Positions 43,671 through 56,100 of a stretch of DNA of 64,000 nucleotides are shown in pieces. Numbering within the stretch: position 1 is the stretch's first letter; every line of letters begins with the position of its first letter. Both the position numbers and the translations under genes were made by a program. Below the pieces are notes generated by a model that worked only from the letters and a program-made list of their open reading frames with translations, made no database searches and had not been told where the DNA came from. This DNA is from Membranipora membranacea (taxonomy: Eukaryota; Bryozoa; Gymnolaemata; Cheilostomatida; Membraniporidae). The stretch covers positions 992,001 through 1,056,000 of the forward strand of contig OU612072.1 of the NCBI GenBank assembly GCA_914767715.1, in the 5' to 3' direction.

Positions 43671-44239
43671 CTATGTAAATGTTATCAGTATGAAAGGCTC
43701 ACCCCTGTCCCAGATTGAACTCATTTTCCCACCCAGTGACAATTAAGTTTTCGTTTAGAAAATCTCATTGTTTGGTGAAGTTTCACTTAGATGGTCCCCC
43801 TAGCTGATAATTTTCACATCTTTATTGATAAAATAATTATGTATTTATGACTGTTTCTCCATTCTTTTAACAATCAAATTTTTTGGATCGTTTGTTGAGT
43901 TTGTCTTTATGACTGTTTATCCACATTTTTTCAAACATCATATTTCTTATTTTTGTTAAGTTTTCTCGTAGATTATCCCCTTATCTTATATTTTGTTGAT
44001 GTTTCACTTATCAGTTAGTAGTCATTACTTTATGTCATGCTTTGCAAAAATATCTATCTGTCTCACTGACATGAAATCTGAAAAATTGATCGTTCTGACC
44101 TTCATCGTATACTACCTACATCTGGTATTAGTAAGTCAATGATATTCACTATGGTTCTATGCCTCGGATGAGTGGGCCACTCCGATTCTGAATTATGAAT
44201 GCTATCGATTTCCATGATGGAAAAAACATGAAAAACATC
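43671..44239. other. Intergenic, nothing supported
   Basis: AT-rich with no gene. Confidence 0.4.
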
Positions 44240-44328
44240 TGTCGTGGCTGGGACTCGAACCAGGGACTCCCACGTTAATACCCTTTGTAGACATTGTGTG
44301 CAAGCGGTCTGACCGTCTAATTAGTTTG
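44240..44328 (-). repeat. tRNA-derived SINE-like fragment
   Basis: On the minus strand a B box (CCTGGTTCGAGTCCCAG) with a perfect T stem ends in CCACGACAG. About 45 bp upstream is an A-box-like TTAGACGGTCAGACCG. A full cloverleaf does not form. Confidence 0.45.
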
Positions 44329-45131
44329 TTCGATTCATCACGGTATCTCTTTTTCGCATCAAAAAGTCGTTCAGTACATGCGGAAGTGGACTTAAATGCT
44401 ATTCCCATAGATCGATCAAGCTTAAAACTGGTGTCAAATCGATATATGGAAACATAATAATTATATCACATTCATATTTATAAACAATGCAAAATGACAA
44501 ATAATTGATTCAATTTGTTAAGGTGCAAGTTAATGCGTCAATGCCTGGTACAACTTTTTTAAGATCATCCTATTAGTTTGTTTTTTTACAAAAAGTTTGG
44601 CAGGAACAAACAAACAAAATTCTAATCATAGGGTTACACTGATTGTATTGCAAGTTTTTGTTCTATGAGAAATTTAACAACAATATCCTTCATCCATCTA
44701 TCTCATTTCTTGAAGTCTTGTCAAATTTTTATAGATGCATGCGTGCAATGTGCTCATCAAATAGGGGTGATAATGGGATGCTAAGCCACTTTAGCAACGA
44801 GTGTTTTGGTTGATCAACAACTTTAACAAAATCCCAGTAAAAATTATATTTATATCACAGCAAATCACTTAATCTACTTTAGCAACAAAGCTGGTTGCCA
44901 AAAAAAGAAATAACATAGATAAAATACTACCTCTGACAGGTTTACAGGCACTGTTGAGAAATACGATATGGGAATTACACTCTCACTATCTGATGCTATG
45001 TATCTAAGCCTTTCTTTTAACTTTGGAGCTTTCGCTGAGGATATTGCAGCAGAGAAGAATCTGAGATGAAGAATGCTAAGGATCTATCTGATCCTAAGCT
45101 ATCTAATTTTTCTTATTCTAACTCTCTCCAC
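44329..45131. other. Intergenic, nothing supported
   Basis: No gene or clear repeat. Confidence 0.4.
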
Positions 45132-45340
45132 TTATGACAAAATTAATGTTGGATTTATCGCCACATTCTCAGCGCGAAGATTCTTAGCAGCTTTCATTGT
45201 CTCATCTGGATTCTGGCTCTGGCCATCTATATGATGCACACTATATGCTGATTTGGTGATCCAGATGGGAATAAATGGTCGATAGATTGGAATGATCAGG
45301 GAGATACACACCATCCAACTCTAAAAGATCATCAACATCA
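45132..45340 (-). pseudogene. Decayed von Willebrand A-type exon fragment
   Basis: The minus frame contains IDGQSQNPDETMKAAKNLR then AENVAI. This resembles the TDG.S.D....AA..LR..GV.I segment of VWA domains. Stops interrupt the upstream part and no splice context is clear, so it is a relic at most. Confidence 0.35.
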
Positions 45341-47545
45341 TAAAAACTGAGTTTTATTCCCTTGATTTTATTTCGATTGTTTTTAGATTTGGTTCCTTTG
45401 CACATCAGGGAGAACATCTTCGGATGATGGTTGTTGCAAAAAAAGTTTATATATTTATATATATCATCAGACTACAAGTTTGTTATTCTAATTCAGTAGA
45501 ACCAGTTATTTGAGGAATTCAAAATATTTGATGGCATCTTCACTTTTACTTCCACTTTTCACTACTACTTGCTGAAAATTAACTACTTCAATTAATACAA
45601 ATTATATTATTTGTTTATCAGGCATCACTTAAATCATGCGACTAGGATTATGTTGTTTGCCAAAAGAAGTGTAGGATAATGATAATAAACTAGTTGAAAC
45701 CTTCATGCCTAGATGAGCCTCAATAACCTTCTAAAGAACAATCACATGAATTGTCTTGACATGAACAACTAGATTTTTTATGAAATAATTCATGCCGGAC
45801 AATCATCAGTTCATTTTAAAAATTTAAATGATCACAAATGCATACATCAGCAGGTAACAAGCATGCATGAGTCAATGAGCCTTTCTCTTGTAGTTGTAAA
45901 TTGATTTCTAAGTTTGTGCAAAATGACATTCCAATCAAGGCGAAAATCTCATAAAATGTAAACAAGTGGACCAATGGCATTGTTACGCCAGTTCTATCAA
46001 CAATTCATAATAATGTATGAAGCTGAAAACACTTCAGTGTTGTCTCTTGTCATCGTATATTATTCTCAGAGACAACTTCTAGAGTAGGTAGTTTGACACG
46101 AAAAAACTCACTTACATACAGGATTTATCAGAGCTATATCCTGTGTTTCTATTACCGAGTCCCAAGCTAGGTTTTAAAGGGGCAACCTAGTCTTACACTA
46201 GGTTATTAAGGCTCATAACGACCTAGTCTCAATGCCAAATCTTGTATCAACTCAGTAATATGCATATTACCTAAGCAGCTTTTATAGGTCAGAATGACAA
46301 AATTGTATCTCTAAGGTAAATAAAGAATGAGATTTTAAGCTGATTGGTGGAGTTATATAACCATAATATGATTTATTTCTTGTCTTCAGAATAAATATAG
46401 ATATTGAATATTTTTCAGTAGATTCCATCATTATTTGTAACCATATCGGACTGAGAGCGAGCAGCAATAGTGAACATCTCAATAAAAATTGTATATGTGA
46501 TTTTTAACTTCAAATAATGCATGATAACCCCGATGAGCACAGATCCTCAGAATCATAAAATAAGCTGATTCATCGCCTCAGTACAAGTACTGCTGCTCCA
46601 GTAAGACCCGCAACAACCTGTAGACAGATATAATAATATTTATAGATAATTAAACAGAATCATATTTATGTGAAGGTTTTTTGCAGCACAATGATAAGAA
46701 AACAAGAGTTTGCTTGACCTAATGAACCATATGTGGCATTAAGGAATGGCTGTGCTTTGTACTTGGCTACCAGCCAACTATATTCTGATTGAACAATAAT
46801 AGATGATTATAAAAAAGAAAGTTAGTAATTTACCTTTCGTTGATAGTTAGAACTGCCTAGGGTAAACAGCTCAGTGAAATAAGTTTGATTGTTTTGTGTT
46901 ACTGAAATCAGAATAACAATGCACAGACAGCTCATTTAAAAAAAATGGGTGTCTCTAGACAGGGTCAATAGTCAATAGTGAGGTTGTCTGGCCTCAACCC
47001 GAGATCAGACTGCCAGCCGTAATATCCTAAAGGAGAGGAAGATGGTATAGATAACACCACTTTCTCTATCACTAAGAATAGTTACATCCGCATAAGAACT
47101 TCAATTAAATTTATAATTGATTAACTTCCTGTGTAAAAGGAAAAATAATCTAGTAATTACTCATTTGTAGGCTGCAACCTATTATCAGGAGTTTATAATC
47201 TCCTGCAACGAAAGCTATTTTTATCACTTCCATGAAAGATATTATTACCAAAGCCAATACTTTCATTAGACTGTAATAATGTTGTGACAAGTCATGTGAC
47301 CGGCAGGAGCCACCAAAACATGCAAATACACAAATACCGGGAGGAGAATTTTTTATCTGGCTGTATCTCAGGGATGCATGTGCATTGCATCCACACATGA
47401 ATCTTTACAATATGCAGTTGGAGACATTGGTGGATAAAATGGTGATTGGCCAATTAGCCCAAAATATATTATTCAAAATCCATATTGGTACCAATGCTCA
47501 AATTCCGGTGAAACTCCAAATTCTGCTTGGTGTTTTATTCCGTTA
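45341..47545. other. Intergenic, nothing supported
   Basis: There is a small hairpin at 46186-46210 (CAACCTAGTCTTACACTAGGTT). No gene was found. Confidence 0.4.
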
Positions 47546-47785
47546 AGGTAGAGAAACGGGGGTCAGCAAATATCGACTTTCTATACACCGTTAGAAAGCT
47601 ACCGAGCTACTTATCACTAATAGCTCATCAAAAAAGTGATTGAATGACGTTGCGTCATATTATCAAGGAAATGAGGCCGAAAAGGCTGTTTTTAGCGAAG
47701 TGCATGGCTGAGCTAATTTGTTTGCTAGAAATTTCAAAATAGGTTATATTTAATCTTAGAGATATAGTTCATCCTAATTTTTTGT
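47546..47785 (+). repeat. Interspersed repeat, inverted copy at 58290-58522
   Basis: Blocks such as GGGGTCAGCAAA, CTTTCTATACAC.GTTAGAAAGCT, ATAGCTCATC and GGCTGAGCTAATTTG recur as reverse complement at 58290-58522 with moderate divergence. The two copies flank the BEL element, but at unequal distance, so this is probably chance placement. Confidence 0.7.
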
Positions 47786-47803
47786 TGAAAATAATATATA
47801 TTG

Positions 47804-47805
<2 letters not shown>

Positions 47806-47836
<31 letters not shown>
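47806..47836. repeat. TA dinucleotide repeat
   Basis: TGTATATATATA... of about 30 bp. Confidence 0.9.
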
Positions 47837-47839
<3 letters not shown>

Positions 47840-48225
47840 AGCCCAAAGTGGTTTTTTACGTCACGGCATGATGTGGGTGATTTTTTAAATTGGATGATAT
47901 AATGTGAAACTTTGAGCAGCCACTTGAGATAGATTTAGTAAGTAAGAGCCAGATTTTTTTGCTATTTTCTGCTGAAGTGCTGTTTAAATGACCCACACCC
48001 CAAATTTCAGCAGTATGAATAATTTATCAAGATCAGCACAGACCATCAAAGGTAGATAGATTTTTTGACATTTTTCAATAACGCAAATCATGCTGTCAAA
48101 AGGACCATTTCTCAGGCCAGACAAATTTATTTTGAAAATTCTCACATACAAAGCCGCTTTGACTAAGGATAGCACAAACAGGAAATGCCAACATAATTTG
48201 GCAATAAGCATCAGTTTTCCCCGAA

Positions 48226-48447
48226 TTGCGCACCAGCAGCTTCTGGTGATCATTTCGATAGTATGTTTAGCTTCATAGCTCAAATATTATCAAAAAAGCA
48301 AGCTATGGAACTCGGTGCTTAGACTCGAAGCTATAATTTTTTTTGCAGTTTCAGCCCTGTTTTAAAGTTTATTTCCTTATCAATTTCGATGGGATTTTGA
48401 ATTTAAAAATTACAATAGATTCAGTAGCTTGTGGAGATCTTTTTGAT
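48226..48447 (+). repeat. Left arm of a ~1.2-kb inverted repeat
   Basis: The sequence from CAGCAGCTTCTGGTGATCAT to ATGATCTG is the reverse complement of 49220-49440 at high similarity. Shared blocks include AGCTTGCT.TTTTGATAAT, GCACCG.GTT and AAATCCCAT. The pair encloses about 770 bp. Confidence 0.75.
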
Positions 48448-49219
48448 GATCTGTTATGCCTTGTAGCTCAAGTATAACCAGGAAGTTCAGGAGTTTCTTC
48501 CTTGGAATAAAGCAATTGAATTTACTTGGTGAATACACAATAACCAAAGAAATGACTAATCTCATCTTTGCCTTTTTTGAATGCTTTTTTGCTCATTTTG
48601 AGCCAGGCATACACAATAAGAAATTTCATGACCTTAGACAAAGTATCCACCAACATTATTGAAATGTGACCAACAGAGATAGTTCGAAGTAAACAAGTCA
48701 AGGCCGGACCTCACGTAGCTTCAAATAAAATTGAAGTTCATAGTAGACGATATTCTGTGTAGCTAATATAATAGTCACTTCGGTGGGTCAAAAGTAAAGG
48801 GAGACCTCCTGCCCCGGCAGCATTCTCCTCGTCCTTACCTTATATTAGCAGCCTGATAAAACAAGCAACAGCTAAATTCAGTAATTTAGGATTTCATAAT
48901 ACATCAATTCTGACCACGAAACACAATCTTATGAACTTTTGAAATACTATTATGTTTATTAGGTCTGCTGGAGTCAGCATTATAGCAACAAATTTCTAGA
49001 TTTCTGAGTACACAGCAGATGTAACACTCATCAAGCTAAGCACTATTTGTTCACATTGGATAAGCCAGGCTAGAGCGGATCTTCTAAACCACCAGTATGT
49101 AACTGTGATACAATGACTATACTTTCTTTTGCCTGCTAGGTATAGTCCTTGCTTGTTCGGTTATAACAAGGAGGAAAGTCCTAAACTCCCTGGTTATACC
49201 TGAGCTGCAACACTGAACA
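48448..49219. other. Spacer inside the inverted repeat
   Basis: A frame at 48456-48662 (68 codons) has no recognised domain. Nothing else was seen. Confidence 0.4.
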
Positions 49220-49540
49220 GACCTTCAAAATGAGCCCCATAAGCTGCTGAGTCTATTGCAATTTTCAAACTTGAAATCCCATTAAAATTGATTAGGCAAT
49301 AAACTTCAAATCAAGGTTGAAACTGCAAAATAAGTTATAGTTATGAGTCTATGCACCGTTATCAATAGCTTGCTCTTTTGATAATAATTGCGCTACAAAG
49401 CTTAAGAGACAATCAAAATGATCACCAGAAGCTGTTGAGTCTATTGCAACTTTCAAACTTAAATTCCGATTGAAGCCAATTGAGCTATCAACATTTTACC
49501 AGAGCTGGGACAGGTAAATCAATGATAGCTATGGGTAAAA
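49220..49540 (-). repeat. Right arm of the inverted repeat, with partial tandem copy
   Basis: Inverted partner of 48226-48447. Its end (AGCTGCTGAGTCTATTGCAA) is repeated again at 49430-49500 (AGCTGTTGAGTCTATTGCAA), so the unit also occurs in tandem. Confidence 0.7.
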
Positions 49541-49711
49541 ATCACTGTTTCTACACCCTCCAGTGACGTCACGTCACGATAATTAAGTGCCTCACTGCCT
49601 CAATTCTAATGCTCCATACAGAGTCCTGTCTAGGTTTATTATTAACGTGATATATCGCCTTTTCAGTCTCACAGGAACTACTTGTCCCATCTCAAAAATT
49701 CTTTCACTGAC

Positions 49712-50079
49712 ACTGTATTGGGATGGCTCTTGTTATCACTCTAACCCCAGCATTAATGGCAACGGACGACGAAATAAGAAGTGTTGAGTTGTTATTGGAT
49801 ACTGTATGTCATTATATTCTTCATATTCAAAGTCGAAGTCGTACCCTGATAAAATGATCAAAGTAAAATAAATAAAATAATGATGTGCATAGATTGTGAC
49901 GATAATCAGCACATCAAAAGACAATAATGGATGGCAGCATAAAAAAGAGTGCGTAGTAATAAATTGACATCAAATTGACACAATCGTCCTATTAGTTAAC
50001 TCACAAAATTGATGCCGGATATAGGGTTTATTCCATCCAATAATAGTGTCTGATAGTTAGTATACAGATAAATAGGTGC
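49712..50079 (-). mobile_element. 3' LTR (or LTR part) of the BEL element, 368 bp
   Basis: A 368-bp block that looks identical by eye to 56773-57140. It begins (plus) ACTGTATTGGGATGG and ends ATAAATAGGTGC. Beyond 50079 the two copies differ at once. The inner edge here lacks an obvious polypurine tract and there is no matching target-site duplication outside the pair. The full 3' LTR may therefore extend toward about 50600, with the 5' copy truncated. A 62-codon frame repeated in both copies is a by-product. Confidence 0.8.
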
Positions 50080-50683
50080 ATGTGTGTCACATAGATACAG
50101 CGCAGAGTATTGAGATCTTGATATAAAGTGCTTAGAATCTCATAAAACAGATCGAGTCGTATATGGATAAAATTGTCTCATATTAGCTGAGATGAGACTA
50201 GCGATCACAAAATTTGAACTTGCTTGTTGACGGTGCAAGTCTAAGATGGTACAAAATAATGTTGCAGTACAAGTATCAGCACATAAGCTGGTATAATGAT
50301 GTTTGTAACAATAGATAGCTAAAGTATTAAAAGCTGGCATTATTAGTCATGTTGTAGTGTGTGTGTTTTTAATAATAATCAAAATGTGTCATTAATTATG
50401 ACCACGATTGGTGCATACCAATACATCGGAGGGGTGGGGGTTTGACAAATGATTCTAAGAAATTTGTCAAAACAGAAAGTGTAATAATACAATGATGCGA
50501 GATAAATAATACAGATAAAACTACGAGATAAATCTAGTTCTATAGTCAACCACCGTTTCTCAGTTTATGTATGGTTGATCCACCAACCACCCCCAACCAG
50601 TCAGTCAGGATTCAGGCCAGACCAGGGACTCCCACCCAGACTACACGGCCGATAGCAGGACACAAACATAGCACATAAGGTTT
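50080..50683 (-). other. 3' region between BEL pol and the 3' repeat
   Basis: About 600 bp with no coding frame. It is either a 3' untranslated region or the U3 part of a longer LTR. A pyrimidine/purine-biased tract (GGAGGGGTGGGGG on plus, 50430-50443) lies inside. Confidence 0.5.
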
Positions 50684-53197
50684 CTACCCACTTACCGTTG
50701 TCAGAAGGGCCAACCTATGAACACTCCGCATTATTATAGTGTCTTTACACCCATGATATTCGACTAGCTTGCTACCCACCTTAAAATTCTTGTAGGCTAA
50801 TGCTACCTTCCTGACCCTACCATCGTCACTTGGATAAACCTCATGTACACGAGCGATCTTGTATTGGTTTTTGAGCTGATTTGAATCGATAACAACTACT
50901 ATGTCACCTACCTGGAGGTTCTGCTGCGGTTTGTGCCACTTCTGTTGATACATGAGTGTAGGAGCGTATAGTTCTGTCCACTTCTTCCAGAAGTCCTCTG
51001 AGACAGCAGCTACCAGTGCGAGACGACTTTTGAGTGAGTTGTCTGAGCTCCACTGTCCAGGGTTCTTGGCGAAGGGTCTTCCGATGAGTTGACAGTTGGG
51101 TGTGAGTATACTGATGTCGGAGTCTGTACCAGGGAGTATTCCGAGAGGGCGTTCATTCAGAGTATTCGCTGCTTCTGTGCACACAGTCTGGAACTCACTG
51201 GGTGAGAGTCTTTTGTTTCCTACAGAGAAGATGAAACAGCGCTTGACAGCCTTGATTAGTGATTCAGCTGCTCCTTGGTACCATCGTGCGTCTCCAGGGC
51301 CGAAGATCCATTGTAGTCCTTGTTCAGCACTTGTGTTCTGAAGAACCGTCTTATCCATAGCATCCCATACATCTCCTAGCTCCCTTTCCGCTCCGACCAG
51401 TTGCGTGCCAGGATCGGAGAATATCTTCTCAGGCCAGCCTCTTATGTTAGCGAAGCGTGTCAATGCTAGTAAAAACGAGTCAGTGTCATAGCCATATACA
51501 GCCTCGATGTGGACTGCCCGAGAACCAATATCAGTAAATAGTACTCCGTATGCTTTCCCAGATGACCTCTTGTGTACATCTCCTCTGACGATATAAGGAC
51601 CAAAGAGATCTATCATGACCGAGTTGAAGGGTGGCGCAGTCTTGAGACGTTCTACTGGAAGTTGTCCCATCTGCTGACCGAGGATCTGAGGTGCTTTGAG
51701 TTTGCAGAGCTGACAGGATGAGGTCACTTTTCTCGCTAGTTTGGATCCTTGAGTAGTCCAGTGTAGGGCACGAAATCTTGCTAGAGTAGCGTCTCTCCCT
51801 CTGTGGAATGAATCAGTATGAGCTTGTCTGAGTGCAAGAGCAGTGTATGGATGCGATGAGGGAATGATCCACTGAGTATGAGTCTTGATTGACGTCATGG
51901 GGTTATGTCTGATGAGTCGACTGCCTACAATCCACACTCCATCCTCTGTCTTCACAGGGTGTAGTTGAGAGTACTTGCCCTTCTTCTTCTGCAGTTCATC
52001 TTCAATGGAGTGCTGTACGTCTCTGATGAGGATTAGTTGAGCTGCACGCAAGTCTTCAGCAGATACCGGAGCCAGTAGATTGCAGAAATGTCCTGATTTC
52101 ACAGCCATTCTAACTCTTGCCACTGTCCATATCAATCGTTTTAGAGAGCTGAAGTTTTCATACTGAATAAAGTGATCTGGCGTCGTGACTGTTGTAGCGT
52201 AGACTGCTTTTTTCTCACCCGGCAGAAGTTCCTCCGAGTCTTTGTTAGCTCTTATGCCCCACTCCTCTTCAGGTTGATAGAGAAAGTTGGGTCCTCTCCA
52301 CCACTCACTCGCAGGGCCAATCTTATCAATCGATTTCCCTCTAGTTAGCCAGTCAGCAGTGTTTTCTTCACCTTTCACCCAAAACCAGCTGCTCATATCT
52401 CCATCAGTTGCCGTTTGTAGTTCTCCGATTCTCACACCTTCGTAGAGCTTGAATCTTGTAGATTTCTTGTTCATCATCTTGAGTACAGTCTCTGAGTCTA
52501 CCAGTTGATATACTCTGCCGAAATTGTATCGCATCTCCTTCTCTAAAACCTTTCTGCCACGTTTTGAGAGGACCGCGGCATTTAGCTCTATCTGAGGTAT
52601 AGTAAGCTGTTTTAGGGGTGCTATGCGACACTTAGCCATGATGAGAGAGCATGAGAATTTTCCAGTGTTGAGTTTCCATCTAGCGTAGGCACTGAATCCA
52701 TAGGCTGCAGCACTTCCATCTGAGAGGATGATCAGCTGAGGTTGTCCGACAGCGTTCTCTGGTCGAAGACAGCGAGGATATTCCAGTTTAGATAGCTTGA
52801 ACAGCTCTCTGAAGAATTTGATCCATTGTTCTCTCATAAGCTGGGGTAACTGATCGTCCCAGTCCAGTTTGAAAGTCCAGGTTTCCCTCAGTAGTTGTTT
52901 GGCTCTCATTGTGAAGGGGCACAAGATGCCAAGAGGGTCGTATATCTTCATGGTTTGTTCCAAAACTATCCTCCGTGTGAGAATTTCTGGCATCTGTCTT
53001 GTAAACTCTGTCTCTGTCAGATCTGGTTTGGTATATACTCCTTTCTTCTTAGGAGAAAAGTTGAGATTTGTAGAGAAAGTGATGACATCTGTTGAAGAAT
53101 TCCAGTGGACTCCTAGCACTTGGGTTGATACAGGTTTCGCATCTGGAGGAGGTAGATCTTCAAGCTGTATCCTCTTGTCTGGCTCGCCACTGAACAA
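50684..53197 (-). CDS. BEL RT C-terminus, RNase H, integrase segment (837 codons)
   Basis: It continues the same frame directly after TAG 53198, starting FSGEPDKRIQLEDLPPPDAK. RNase H-like sequence lies at about 52700-52735. The integrase zinc finger (HTDSFHRG ... CQLCKLKAP) is at about 51700-51830. Catalytic Asp residues occur in MIDLFGPY (about 51610) and FSDPGTQL (about 51415), and Glu in YQGAAESLIK (about 51270). The C-terminal VGDIVVVIDSNQ is the usual DUF5641-type domain. It has no own start, so it depends on suppression of the TAG or is not made. Confidence 0.9.
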   Translation of the reverse strand: MFSGEPDKRIQLEDLPPPDAKPVSTQVLGVHWNSSTDVITFSTNLNFSPKKKGVYTKPDLTETEFTRQMPEILTRRIVLEQTMKIYDPLGILCPFTMRAKQLLRETWTFKLDWDDQLPQLMREQWIKFFRELFKLSKLEYPRCLRPENAVGQPQLIILSDGSAAAYGFSAYARWKLNTGKFSCSLIMAKCRIAPLKQLTIPQIELNAAVLSKRGRKVLEKEMRYNFGRVYQLVDSETVLKMMNKKSTRFKLYEGVRIGELQTATDGDMSSWFWVKGEENTADWLTRGKSIDKIGPASEWWRGPNFLYQPEEEWGIRANKDSEELLPGEKKAVYATTVTTPDHFIQYENFSSLKRLIWTVARVRMAVKSGHFCNLLAPVSAEDLRAAQLILIRDVQHSIEDELQKKKGKYSQLHPVKTEDGVWIVGSRLIRHNPMTSIKTHTQWIIPSSHPYTALALRQAHTDSFHRGRDATLARFRALHWTTQGSKLARKVTSSCQLCKLKAPQILGQQMGQLPVERLKTAPPFNSVMIDLFGPYIVRGDVHKRSSGKAYGVLFTDIGSRAVHIEAVYGYDTDSFLLALTRFANIRGWPEKIFSDPGTQLVGAERELGDVWDAMDKTVLQNTSAEQGLQWIFGPGDARWYQGAAESLIKAVKRCFIFSVGNKRLSPSEFQTVCTEAANTLNERPLGILPGTDSDISILTPNCQLIGRPFAKNPGQWSSDNSLKSRLALVAAVSEDFWKKWTELYAPTLMYQQKWHKPQQNLQVGDIVVVIDSNQLKNQYKIARVHEVYPSDDGRVRKVALAYKNFKVGSKLVEYHGCKDTIIMRSVHRLALLTTVSG

Positions 53198-56100
53198 CTA
53201 ACACTTGACTTTGAACCCAGCGTTCTGTAGTACTACATTTGTTCCTTCGGCAGTGACCATTGCAGACTTGTGAGATGGGAAGGAATCTACAATATCGTCT
53301 ACATACGTCGAAGACTTCAGGAGTTCAGCTACTCGGGGATACTCTTTGTGAAAGAGGTCTGCTGTTTTGTAGATTGCTTCACTGCTGATAGCAGCTGCCG
53401 GTCGATCTCCCATGTTGACTCGAAGTATGATGTAGACATCTGGATCTCGCTGTTCCAAGTTGCGCCACAAAAAGCGGTGAGTGTGCTGTTCAACATTATT
53501 GATGAAAATAGAATTGTACATTTTCTTTATGTCAGCGACTAGAGCGATTTTTTCCTCTCTCCAGCGTAGTAGAATTCCGAGCAGATCATTGAGATAGGAC
53601 TCTGGACCTTTAGCTAGGCAGGCATTGAGTGATGTCCCTCTGAAGGTTTGGCTAGAGTTGAAGACGATTCTTACAGGAGTTGATGTTGACTTGGGATTTT
53701 GAACAGCCAAGTGACTGATGTAGTACTTTGGTCCACACCATGACTTTAGTTCCTCTTTACTCAGCTTGCGGGCTACACCACGATCGACCATGTCCTGGAT
53801 TTGGGCGCCGTAGATCTTGCTCCATTCAGGATCCTTGTTGAGAGTGCGCTCCGTGTTCCTAAGCGTGGCTAGCGCAGCACTGTAGTTATCTGGAAGCGTA
53901 GACGGATTGACAATCCATGGGTAGGATGTTTTCCATCTTTTGTTCTCCTGGTCGTATTTGAGTTTGCTTCTTATCATCTGTAGCTCCTGCTCTTCTTGGA
54001 AGGAGTAGCTATGGCCCCTGATCGGGCATTTACCGCACTGACATGCCCCGCAGCGTGGTTGAACCTCTACGCCTAGGTCTTCACCTTGTATGAATGCACC
54101 CAGAGATGCCTTCTCTGCCTTGGTGAGATAGGAGTGTACTGATACTGAGAATTCTTTGTGTTGAGGGTGAGTAGCAGTTATGACTTCTGTGTCTTGCATC
54201 GAGAGTATGTTGATAAAGAATGATGATGGAATAGAATTGCTGTTGCCTAGAGCCGGGTGTGATCCTTGAACGCACAGTCCGAATGGGCCAGAGCAGACTT
54301 GAAGATGTTGTCCAGCTGAAGCTATCTCCTTCCGAGGGTGGAATCCGAGTAGATCATTGCCGATTAGCATGTCAATAGGGCCCGAGTCTTTGATCAGTAG
54401 TTGACTGTCGATACTTGGAAATAGCTGCTGTAGAATGACCCGGTCCAGAGGTTTGTTGATTGACCCAGTGAGTCTCTGTATGCTGAGAGCATGTATCGTG
54501 ATCACACTGTTGTCATAGGCCATTAACTTCACCTCGAATAGCCAGGACTCCTCCTCTACTGTTGAGCCTCCCAGAGTGCTTAGTTCGAGCGTCACCTCCT
54601 TGAGTCGCTTTGCTCCCCATGCTATCGCCGCCCGGTGAGATATCAGAGTCGAGTTTGATCCTCCATCAAAGAAAAGTAGTGCTCTGTGAGAAGTTCCTAC
54701 GACTGATGCTCGCTGGATTGCAAACACGGTTGAGTCACTGGTGGGTCTGCTTGTTCCGTGATTGGTTGAGACTTCTACAGAGACTTCGTCCGTGGGTGTA
54801 CCAGCGCCGTGAAGGGTCGACACTTTCTCCTTTGATTGGCTTCTGACAGAACTAGGCTTAGATTCAGTTTTAGCTTCAGGTTTTGAGCTTTTATTCTTAT
54901 CAGCAATACCCTTTCTACACAATAAGTCATGATGATTCGGTTTTTTACACTTAGAACAGCATTGCCTGAACCTAGGGCATGATTTTGGATCATGTTTATT
55001 CAAACATCTAACACAGATAGCGTGAGTTTTACACAAGTCAAATCTTTCTTGAACAGACAAGGAACGAAAACTCCTACAGTCAGCTAAAGCATGCCGGTTG
55101 CTACCATGGATAACACAAGACATAGCAGAGCTGTCAGGTTTGTCATGAGAGTTTTGACTAACTTCATTATCAGATTCTACATGAAAGGTTTTTACCTTTT
55201 GTTTGGAGTTGTCTTTCTGTTGATCAGATCGATGGGTTCCAGTGCGTCTGAGCGCGCGGCGTCGTTCACTCTCCAGAAATCCCATAAACATCTTGAAAGG
55301 TTGAACTTTGTCCTTTTGTGGAAACATGTCATAGCAATGATCCCAGTCTCTTCTGATCGTAGGAGGCAGTAGGTCCGCGAGATTGTCCACATGTGGTAGG
55401 GTTACCGACGTGAGATGTCCGAGTTCCCCCAATTGGCTGAAGGAGCTTTCCACTGTGTTAACAAACTTGACGAGAGCCTTTGTATCACCTTCATGGATAG
55501 ATCTCAGAGAATTGAGATGTGAGAAGACAGATTTGATGCCAAGGCTGACATCTCCATAGACCTCTTTGAGTCGTTGAACCATGCGGTCATGAGCGTTCGG
55601 TTGTGTGGCGAAGATTGGGCTGACCAATTCCAGGGGTTCACCTACAAGGAACTTTTTGAGCTCTGAGGCTTTGTCTACCTCATCAACAAACATACAAGAG
55701 TATCTATACCATACAGATAAAAATTCAGGCCATTTGTGGCGATCACCGTTATATGGTGTTGGTTTTGATCGTGTACATGAGATTTGATTGGAGTTACCTG
55801 CACTTGTCACATTTAGGTGACGTGACGCATCATAACCATCATATGCATTCACAACAGAAGATTTGCTTATTTGCATAAACTCATTGACACGCTGAGTGTC
55901 TAAATGTAAATCATGAACAGCTAGTCTTGACTTGTGGGTGTCTCTACTACCATTACGACCGCTTACCATGTGCACTGCAGGAGCTGCAGCTGGAGTAGAC
56001 TGTTCTAATGGAACAGGTGGGGTTTGCTGTGTTTGCACACTAGACTCAACGTGGCCATCAGATGCAGAGACCTGCTGCACTACACCCGAATCATGATCCG

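Noticed and set aside
49736-49924. 62-codon frame repeated at 56797-56985
   Set aside because: It appears twice only because it lies in the duplicated 368-bp LTR block; no coding evidence.
52404-55787. Numerous plus and minus frames inside the BEL element
   Set aside because: Shadows of the long pol/gag frame on the minus strand.
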